From the NCBI GenBank assembly GCA_021378525.1, contig JAACJW010000008.1, positions 1-38,835 of the forward strand: a stretch of 38,835 bases of DNA, written 5' to 3'. Every line of letters begins with the position of its first letter. Positions within the stretch are counted from its first letter, which is position 1. The DNA comes from Ureaplasma sp. Hg2. Lineage in GTDB: Bacteria > Bacillota_I > Bacilli_A > Mycoplasmatales > Mycoplasmoidaceae. The notes beneath the pieces are model-generated. The model was given only the letters and a program-made list of their open reading frames with translations, searched no databases and was not told where the DNA came from. The position numbers and the translations under genes were made by a program. This document shows positions 30,691-38,835 of this stretch, one piece after another.

Positions 30691-32046
30691 ATGGCACTTA
30701 AAACGATGATTGCATCAATTGTTACAAAAACAATGACAAAAAAATTAAATAATGCAACAATTCAAGAAGAAGATATAAAAGGCATTTTAAAAGAAATTAG
30801 AATATCTTTACTTGATGCCGACGTTAATTTACTAGTGGTTAAAAACTTTATTAAAAGTATTAAGGAAAAAGCAATCGGTTTAATTGTTGATCCGAAGCAA
30901 AAACCTGGTGATGTTTTATTAACAATAATTAAAGATGAATTAATTTTAATTCTTGGTAAAGAAATGGCACCAATGAATATTAAAAAGAACCCTTTAAAGA
31001 TTATGATGGTTGGGTTGCAAGGCTCTGGTAAGACTACAACAACAGCTAAGATTGCCAATTATTATAAATCGAGAAACCAGAAAAAACCATTGTTAGTTGC
31101 ATGTGATATTTATCGCCCAGCTGCTATTGATCAATTAAAAACACTGGCTGAACAAACTAGAACTAATTTTTTTGAAAAAGGTACGCAAGATCCAGCTAAA
31201 ACTGCGAAGCAAGCTTTAGATGTTGCAAATAAAGAAAATTTAGATCTTATCTTATTTGATACAGCAGGTCGACTTCAAACAGATACTAAATTAATGCAAG
31301 AACTACGTTCGATAAAATCTTCAGTTAAACCAGACGAAATCATTTTAGTTGTTGATGCAATGGCAGGACAAGATATTATAAATGTGGCAAAAGAATTTAA
31401 CGATACATTAAAGTTAACTGGTATCATCATTACCAAACTTGATTCTGACGCTCGAGCAGGGGCTGCACTTTCAATAACTTCACTAATCGATGTACCAATT
31501 AAATTTACTGGTGTGGGTGAAAAAATTGGCTCATTAGATTTATTTTATCCTGAACGTATGGCAGATCGAATTCTTGGGTTAGGTGATGTTATGTCACTTG
31601 CTGAAAAAGCAGCTGATGTGGTTGATGAAAAACAGGCACGAAATCAATTGCAACGAATGCTTTCGGGTAAAATGGATTTAGAAGATTTGATGCAACAACT
31701 AAACCAAGTAAGTAAAATGGGCTCATTAAGTGGAATAATGGGAATGCTACCTGGTCAGAACAAAAAATTGAGTGAAGACAAAATGTTTGAAATGGAAAAC
31801 AAAATGAAAGTTTGAAATATTTTAATGACAAGTATGACAAAAAAAGAACGTCGTAATCCTAAACTATTTAAAAAACAACCCAATCGGAAAGCACGTGTTG
31901 TCAAAGGATCGGGGCGAAAGCCCGATGAATTAAACAAACTATTGAAGCAATGAGAAGATGGTAAAACAAAAATGGCTCAAATGGGTCAAATGATGAAAAA
32001 GGGTAACAACCCTTTTAGCGGTAGCGGCGGCGGATTTAATTTCTAA
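30691..32046 (+). CDS. ffh: Signal recognition particle protein Ffh (SRP54)
   Basis: A 451-aa GTPase that binds signal peptides and 4.5S RNA and targets ribosomes to the membrane. The N domain (1-95) precedes G1 GLQGSGKTTT at 108-117, DTAGR at 190-194 and TKLDSDARAG at 248-257. The Met-rich M domain covers about 300-435 (MLSGKMDLEDLMQQL, MLPGQNKK, RRNPKLFKK). TGA at 31813 and in KQWEDG are Trp; without that reading the RNA-binding end of the M domain is lost. It ends in a Gly-rich tail (SGSGGGFNF). GGAG 6 bases before the ATG. Confidence 0.95.
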
Positions 32047-32109
32047 TTATAGATTCTTTATGTAATAAATAAAGTACAATAAAAACAATTAACAAAATTT
32101 GGAGGCATT

Positions 32110-33189
32110 ATGTTTGAACTAAAAGATGTAATAGATTTTAATAAACCTGTATCATACATTGATATCGAAGCTGACGGTTGCGCTATTAAGCCACGAGTTG
32201 TTCAAATTGCCGTTGTTCAAACTAATGGGTTGAATGATGAAGTTAAGATTTTCAACGAATATAGTAACCCAGAATGTATTCTCGCACCAAGAATTAGGGA
32301 AATGTTACAAACTGACGAATCAAAGTTAGAAATTTACCCTAATAATAAAGAAGTTATGGAAAGATTCCGGGAATTTGTAAAAGGATCCCAAGTTATTTAT
32401 TTCGGTGGATATGATGAAAGCATTTTAAAGCATCAATTAACTAAAGAAATTTTCGATACTATGATTATGATAGATGTACAAAGATCGTTTTTTGAAAAAT
32501 TTACTAAAAATGTTCACGCCCCCGGCATTGCAAGTCTTTGTTACTCAATCGGGAGAGTTCACGATACAAGTATCAAGCATGATGCATTGACTGATGCTTA
32601 CGCCTTAAAATCAATCATCGATACATACCGTACCTACGATGTAAATCAAACCAGAACGAAACTGTGGAATACTTTGATTAAAATTAATCGTTCTGGTCAT
32701 TTAGATCCTCACATTACCAATAATATGATTCGTGAGTATAAATTTAATTTAGACTTTAAATTATTATTTATTGACGTTAAGGAAACTCATATTAATAAAA
32801 TTTTGATTAGTTCACAAACAGTAATTAAAATTTATAATCAATCTAAAACAATTTTGAAAACATATAAATTTAGTTTAAAAGAGGAAATAGAAGGCTATGA
32901 GAATTATAATAGTAGTAAGGATTATAGAACTAAAATAGCTAGAATCATTTTAAAAAATATGGAAAATACTTTACTTTGTTGTGGCGATGTTCCAGACTAT
33001 GTTAAGAAATACCATCGTCGTGTGCTAAAGACGATTCCAATTACTACCTATTTATCTAAAGGTTGTTTGTTGACATATTTAAAACAAAACATTCATACCG
33101 ATCAATACATTGATAACGTTTTCGATAACATGAAAATGATCAAAAGTGTAATTGAATATAACTATAAATACATTTGAACTCATAAATAA
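32110..33189 (+). CDS. DEDDh 3'-5' exonuclease-like protein (paralogue 2)
   Basis: A 359-aa paralogue of the protein at 1551-2612. ExoI Asp18/Glu20 in YIDIEADG, ExoII Asp102 in FGGYDESIL and ExoIII His157/Asp162 in KHDALTDAYAL form a complete DEDDh set, so exonuclease activity on DNA or RNA is plausible. The C-terminal half (about 180-359) has no visible catalytic residues but repeats the strand layout of the first half (FKLLFIDVKET like VSYIDIEADG; NTLLCCGDVPDYV like QVIYFGGYDESIL). TGGAGGC 4-9 bases before the ATG fixes the start. The last codons WTHK are read only if TGA 33175 is Trp; the stop is TAA 33187. A short hairpin CTTTAT/ATAAAG (32056-32074) lies in the 63-base gap after ffh. Confidence 0.78.
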
Positions 33190-33226
33190 AATAAGACAAT
33201 TTGTCAATAAAGTTAAAGAAGATAAT

Positions 33227-33568
33227 ATGAATAATTATCACGTCTTTGCTTTATTGCCAAATTTTTTAATGCTAAAAATAATTACTATTAAAGATAATCA
33301 TATCGTAGATATTAATTATAGTGTCGTAACCAAAAGCGATAATTTTTATGATGCCTTTAAGAACGTCCAAATCATTTCATCGATGCCATTAATAACCCGA
33401 ACGTTGTCTCATTATATCAGCATTCGCGAACTCAAAAAAGAGGATTTTAATATCTTAAAATTTGTTAATGTTCAAATGGCGAAGGATGAATCATATGTGA
33501 TAAAAATATACCATGATTATTTCATTAACATAGCTCAACCAATTTTTATTAAACGGATCTTATCATAA
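33227..33568 (+). CDS. Small protein of unknown function, possibly an eroded nuclease fold
   Basis: A 113-aa hypothetical protein (from ATG 33227; a TTG at 33152 would give 138 aa and overlap the upstream gene by 38 bases). AAAGAAG before ATG 33227 is a weak Shine-Dalgarno. It has no signal peptide or membrane helix. The pattern FKNVQIISSMPLITRTLSHY ... NILKFVNVQMAKDE resembles the ExoII region of its neighbour (KGSQVIYFGGYDESILKHQ ... MIMIDVQRSFFEK) without the catalytic Asp. It may therefore be a third, non-catalytic copy derived from the exonuclease. That is a guess from motifs by eye. Confidence 0.5.
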   Translation: MNNYHVFALLPNFLMLKIITIKDNHIVDINYSVVTKSDNFYDAFKNVQIISSMPLITRTLSHYISIRELKKEDFNILKFVNVQMAKDESYVIKIYHDYFINIAQPIFIKRILS

Positions 33569-33590
33569 AGCTACAAAATATTTAAGATTA

Positions 33591-33596
33591 TATAAT
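33591..33596 (+). promoter_or_regulatory. -10 element before the pseudo-ABC/FtsX-like gene
   Basis: TATAAT 33 bases before ATG 33629, with AAGG (33618-33621) as a weak Shine-Dalgarno. The -35 is not clear. Confidence 0.4.
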
Positions 33597-33628
33597 ATAA
33601 TTATTAGTATAAATATTAAGGTACTTTG

Positions 33629-34927
33629 ATGATAAATTTTGAATCTGTAAAAAATAAAGTAATTGATCAATTGGGCGAAGCTGGTTTTAGTTATAAACTT
33701 AGTGATGAATCAATTTGCGTTTTTTACCACGAAAATGTACTTTATACAAATGAAATTTATGGAATCCTGCAGGGCCGAAAAAATATAGATGATGGAAATA
33801 TTTTGTTTGATAACATCCCCTTTACTGAATTGCCTTCGAAGGAGCGTATGCGTTTTATTAACACATCATTAAGTTTTGTTGAAAATGACAATATTTATGA
33901 TGAAAATTTAAAATTAAATCAACTTCTAAAAGAGACATTAATTGTAATTGGTGCACCCATTACAAATATAAAAAATAGAATTAATGAAGAATTATTATTT
34001 TATGGATTATTAGATTTAAGAGATAGAAAAATTAATTCATTAACAGTTTATCAACGTTTGCTAATAACTATGATGGTGGCAACCATTACTTTTAAGAAGT
34101 ACGTTTTCTTTAGGGATGTTGATTTAAAATTAAACAATAATGATGAACTTAAACAATTTATGAATTTGATTAAAAACATTAATCGAGAGCGAAACTTAAC
34201 TATAGTAATTTTTAGTAATAGTGAACAATTTAAGAGAAATATTAAGGAAATAATTAATCTTAGCGAATCGAAATATTATCATTTTAACAATACTATTTCG
34301 ATTTATAATCGTTATAACTTACCCAAGATAAGTAACCGAAAATTTGGTTTTGTAAATTTATTTTATGTTATTTGAAATTTAATTAGGGGTTATCGAACAC
34401 TATTGCTGGCGTTAAGCATTCTATGTGTATTTTGTTATTCAGGGATAATTTTTTTATCAACTCAATCGCAATATCAAACGCCTTCACCTGATATTGTAAA
34501 TATGTCATTTTCACTAAATACTGAATATAGTAATTTAGGATTATCAGATGAAATTATAGCATTAATAATAGCTTTTACATATATGGCCATAGTATTTCTA
34601 ATTGGTTGTTATATTAAGGTTATTACCGCCCGGAAAAAATCTTATTTACGATATTTACAAGTACTAGGAATAAATCCTTTAATTACTTTCGTAGTGATTC
34701 CAATCATTATTGTCGGCACAACGCTTTTAATCATTTTGTGTAGTTATTCATGTGTGATGATCGTCTTATCATCACATTTAGTTAAGACGGATGTAGTTTC
34801 AATCAACTGATGACTTTCTCTTTATCTATCAATGGGATTATTCCTAGTAACCTTGCTATTATCGTTGGTTCCTGTCTTTTCAATCAAAGCTAATGTGCGA
34901 CCGTTAAAACACGTTTTAATAAAATAG
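33629..34927 (+). CDS. ABC pseudo-ATPase fused to an FtsX/MacB-like permease
   Basis: A 432-aa protein with the MacB domain order. Residues 1-240 follow an ABC ATPase of the LolD/MacB class, but every catalytic motif is eroded. The P-loop region (VFYHENVLYTNEIYGIL) has no G-x4-GKS. The Q-loop position reads LSFVENDNIYDENLKLNQLL, the signature position INSLTVYQRLLITMMVA, Walker B KYVFFRDVD and the H-loop position TIVIFSNSEQ. Residues 241-432 contain a first membrane helix (about 258-277), a short outer segment (about 45 aa), then three helices (about 306-330, 352-380, 404-428). The FtsX-like loop is ITARKKSYLRYLQVLGINP and the end is SIKANVRPLKHVLIK. ATP hydrolysis is not expected; it may act with another ATPase or as a regulator. 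TGA codons in the membrane part are Trp. Confidence 0.68.
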
Positions 34928-34961
34928 TTTAATAAAACTATCACTTTTTATATCAATCCAC

Positions 34962-35003
34962 TATAATGAATAAGTAAAATGAATTTATCTAGTTATAAAT
35001 TCA
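34962..35003 (+). promoter_or_regulatory. Promoter and leader hairpin of lysS
   Basis: TATAAT (34962-34967) predicts a start near 34974. ATGAATTTA (34979-34987) and TAAATTCAT (34995-35003) then form a perfect 9-bp stem with a 7-nt loop at the very 5' end of the leader. No T tract follows, so it is not a terminator; it may stabilise the mRNA. The Shine-Dalgarno AAGAGGA is at 35019-35025. Confidence 0.4.
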
Positions 35004-35031
35004 TTTATAAAATTCGAAAAGAGGAATTACA

Positions 35032-36510
<1,479 letters not shown>

Positions 36511-36513
36511 AAG

Positions 36514-37494
36514 ATGTCTTTTCAATTTCCATCTAACTACAAAAGTATTTTGTCATTAATTCAAACTAATAACTACATTAATGATTTCCAAAAAAATATT
36601 TTAGATGAATTAAAAATAAAATTTACACTAATGGAATTAAAACTTCCATTAGTTTCGCCATATACACATAATTATTATGATAAGCGCATTATAGCTTTTG
36701 ATAATATGGAAATAGCAAAAATAAAAGAATTGTTACCCATCGCCGATTTATGGTTGGTGGCGCAACTAGAACGGTACAAAAGAGGTTTGAACCAAGGTTT
36801 AATAACATCTTACACAAAATTAACAAGAGACATTAGCCCAAGCCCTGTAAATGCCATGAACGAATCAACTTTATTATTTAATAATAAGATTTTGATTTCA
36901 AATAAACGTAATGAGGAAATTCAAGAGTTTGCATCCAAAACAATTGATGTCATAATTTCAACTATAAAAAAAATGGATTCAAAGTTTAATTTAGGAGACA
37001 ATGTCAAATCTTTAAGTAACGTGATCACCGTTACTAAACTAGGAAATAAATATCCTGTTCTTTCATTAGAAAAAGCACTCAAGAAGGAAGTTATAACAAA
37101 CGGAATGACATTAGTCTTAGATGCATCAAAAACTACTTTAACAAATAAAAATTTGGCTACTAATAATCCAATAGCTTTTGATTCGAAATTAATGGGTAAA
37201 GTTTATTGATATTATGCTTCTTGTGACAAATTAATTGAATTAATGACCTTAGGAATTACACCTAGCCGACAAGACGCATACGATCAAATTTTAATCAAAG
37301 GTGGAAATCCTCATTATTACACTCAAAATATAAATATTTTGAAGGAAACCCAGGATACAATAGGCGTTGAAATTAATCTAAGCCGATGATTAATGATTAT
37401 TACAAAAAAAATGCATATTGGCGAAGTTGTGGCGAGTCCTTGAGATAATTCATTTCTTGAGGAGTGCGAAACTAAGAAAGTGGACGTGTTGTAA
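36514..37494 (+). CDS. asnA: Divergent AsnA-like (aspartate-ammonia ligase) protein
   Basis: A 326-aa protein that aligns by eye along the whole length of AsnA (330 aa, class II synthetase fold), which makes asparagine from Asp, ammonia and ATP. Supporting segments: LPLVSPYTHNYYDKR (AsnA 'V.APILS..G'), LWLVAQLERYKRGL ('H.SLAKWKR..L'), GLITSYTKLTRDI, and at the end INLSRWLM for 'GGGIGQSRLTM', with Arg291 kept. However the SDGHRHDVRAPDYDDW core is reduced to KLMGKVYWYYAS, the Gly triplet is lost, and the central E-R-V-M segment is absent. Activity is doubtful, though the fold probably remains. It follows lysS, another class II protein, and overlaps ispD by one base. Confidence 0.6.
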
Positions 37495-38129
37495 TGCAAT
37501 ACGATGTTATTATTGCTGGAGCTGGCTCATCGCAACGTGCAGGTGTAGATAAATTACAATTAAAAATAAGTAATAAAACTGTACTTCAAAAAAGCATTGA
37601 ATTATTTAAAGATGATGAGGAGTGTAATAAAATTATTATAGTAACGAGTAAAAGTAAGTTCAAAAATTTTTGTAATGAATATTACAAAAATGATAGATTT
37701 AAAATAGCTCTAGGTGGTTCATCACGACAAGAATCAATCTTCCAAGGTTTGAAATTATGTGATTCTGAATTTGTAATGATTCATGATGCTGCGAGACCTT
37801 TTTTAACGGAAACTTTGGTCAATAGAATGAAATCTAAATTAGATTTGTTTGATGCTGTTATACCGACCGTTAAAATAGTTGATACTTTACTTGAGAAAAA
37901 AGGTAATAATATTACATATTTAAATAGAAATAATTTGTTGGCGATTCAAACACCCCAAGCTTTTAGGACAGAAAAAATTATCTTAGCCTACATAAAAAAT
38001 ATGGATAAATTATCCGATTACACCGATGATTCGAAAATATATTTCGACTATTTTGGTAATGACAAATACATCACTTTGGAAGGCGATGTTAATAACATTA
38101 AAATTACATATGTTTCCGATCTTAAATAA
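37494..38129 (+). CDS. ispD: IspD-like cytidylyltransferase
   Basis: A 211-aa nucleotidyltransferase. The CTP loop is AGAGSSQRAGVDK at 8-20 (Arg15, Lys20), HDAARP lies at 97-102, QTPQAF at 152-157, a TDDS at 177-180 and GDVNNIKIT at 197-205. This set is that of IspD (2-C-methyl-erythritol 4-phosphate cytidylyltransferase, MEP isoprenoid pathway) and its close relative TarI (CDP-ribitol synthesis). A wall-less cell has no teichoic acid, which favours IspD. No other MEP gene is in the window. ATG shares a base with the previous stop (TAATG). Confidence 0.8.
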   Translation: MQYDVIIAGAGSSQRAGVDKLQLKISNKTVLQKSIELFKDDEECNKIIIVTSKSKFKNFCNEYYKNDRFKIALGGSSRQESIFQGLKLCDSEFVMIHDAARPFLTETLVNRMKSKLDLFDAVIPTVKIVDTLLEKKGNNITYLNRNNLLAIQTPQAFRTEKIILAYIKNMDKLSDYTDDSKIYFDYFGNDKYITLEGDVNNIKITYVSDLK

Positions 38130-38150
38130 AAATTAATATTGCATAATTTC

Positions 38151-38184
38151 ATAAAGACACTTTCAATTTTGGGAGTGTCTTTAT
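38151..38184 (+). terminator. Terminator of lysS-asnA-ispD
   Basis: ATAAAGACACT / AGTGTCTTTAT, an 11-bp perfect stem with a 12-nt loop, 22 bases after the stop. Confidence 0.85.
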
Positions 38185-38412
38185 TCACAATAAAATATAG
38201 TATTTATTGTATATAATAATATTTACGCTAAAAAAATTATATGAATGTTAATCGAAAGCGTTAGCTAATTCAGAATTAATAATCATACTAACTTCAAATC
38301 ACCAAACAACCTTTAAACACAAAATATTTATAATTATATGATAATACAGTTAAACTAAATATAGGTCATAATCCATATATTACCGATAAAATAATAATTT
38401 GTAACTCATTTA

Positions 38413-38539
38413 CATCATTAATTACATAAATAACCGCATTTAACTCCAAGATAGCTTAATTTGCGTCTATTTTAGATCATATCTAGTTGAATGAAATATC
38501 ATATTTAACGCTATATATCGGTACTTTAAATCATATTGT
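38413..38539. repeat. 127-bp repeat, copy 1
   Basis: Identical at all 127 positions to 38709-38835. The offset is 296 bp. The base just before differs (A versus G), then four further bases match. Non-coding and A+T-rich. Confidence 0.97.
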
Positions 38540-38708
38540 CAAGTAAGTTACATATTATTATCATTTAAAATCATAGAATTTAGCTGATCATTAACAGTAA
38601 ATGTAACTTTCATTCAGAGAAATTAGCTATATTCTTACTATATACAGACATATTTGGTATTGAATAACCGCTATTGTGCCATCATAAGGGTAGGTTAAAG
38701 CCTATTTG

Positions 38709-38835
38709 CATCATTAATTACATAAATAACCGCATTTAACTCCAAGATAGCTTAATTTGCGTCTATTTTAGATCATATCTAGTTGAATGAAATATCATAT
38801 TTAACGCTATATATCGGTACTTTAAATCATATTGT
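38709..38835. repeat. 127-bp repeat, copy 2, cut by the window end
   Basis: Second identical copy. It reaches the last base, so the true repeat may be longer. If the unit is tandem its length is 296 bp (38413-38708). Confidence 0.97.

Larger units (their letters stand above)
38185..38835. other. 650-base gene-free region
   Basis: No reading frame of useful length on either strand even with TGA as Trp; stops TAA/TAG are frequent in all frames. A perfect TATAAT (38212-38217) at the left could start an RNA near 38224, but no gene, terminator or tRNA follows. The rest holds the 127-bp repeat described separately. Confidence 0.7.

Noticed and set aside
34928-35031. T-box riboswitch before lysS
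   Set aside because: No T-box sequence, no specifier-loop structure, and the leader is under 60 bases.
37494-38129. TarI or another sugar-phosphate cytidylyltransferase instead of IspD
   Set aside because: Not fully excluded, but no teichoic acid is expected in a wall-less cell, so IspD is preferred.
38413-38835. CRISPR array
   Set aside because: Only two long identical copies (127 bp) at a 296-bp offset; no short repeats with unique spacers and no cas genes.

Overview
The window comes from a wall-less mollicute (Mycoplasma-like). In-frame UGA must be read as tryptophan throughout: PdhA, RNase R, OppA, CopA, Ffh and LysRS only become full length that way. The DNA is A+T-rich, genes are packed on the + strand with 1-base TAATG overlaps, and only one gene lies on the - strand. 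The tmRNA tag ends in FAFAY. As I recall, Ureaplasma has a similar ending, and the IspD-like gene is rare in mollicutes (known in M. penetrans). A place near the Ureaplasma/M. penetrans branch is a guess.

Layout. 1-280: 5S rRNA, its terminator and two small dyads. 281-2612: a membrane-anchored DUF31 serine protease, then a DEDDh exonuclease-like protein. 2699-5841: pyruvate dehydrogenase E1 alpha, E1 beta, an E2 made of the catalytic domain only, and a separate lipoyl-domain protein. 5889-6239 (-): a rhodanese-like protein without its cysteine. 6389-9435: secG, rnr and smpB, with tmRNA (ssrA) further down at 13748, so the trans-translation partners and RNase R sit close together. 9446-13604: a heterodimeric ABC exporter whose second subunit has a long basic tail. 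14388-16738: a copper chaperone and copper P-type ATPase behind a perfect palindrome at the transcription start. 16934-18449: rsmG and parA. 18662-28331: oppABCDF followed by an overlapping unknown membrane protein. 28344-32046: tyrS, an unknown membrane protein and ffh. 32110-34927: a second exonuclease paralogue, a small ORF that may come from the same fold, and an ABC pseudo-ATPase fused to an FtsX-like permease. 35032-38129: lysS, a divergent AsnA-like protein and ispD. 38185-38835: 650 bases with no gene, containing a 127-bp exact repeat at a 296-bp offset that runs to the window edge.

The genes read as a peptide-scavenging, fermentative parasite: Opp imports peptides, the PDH module oxidises pyruvate, and SecG/Ffh support secretion. 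The most unusual items are the split E2 without a peripheral-subunit-binding domain, the MacB-shaped protein whose ATPase motifs are all eroded, the two exonuclease paralogues with an apparent degenerate second nuclease fold, the nested dyads at the ssrA promoter, and the 296-bp repeat. I see no complete mobile element, CRISPR array or tRNA gene.
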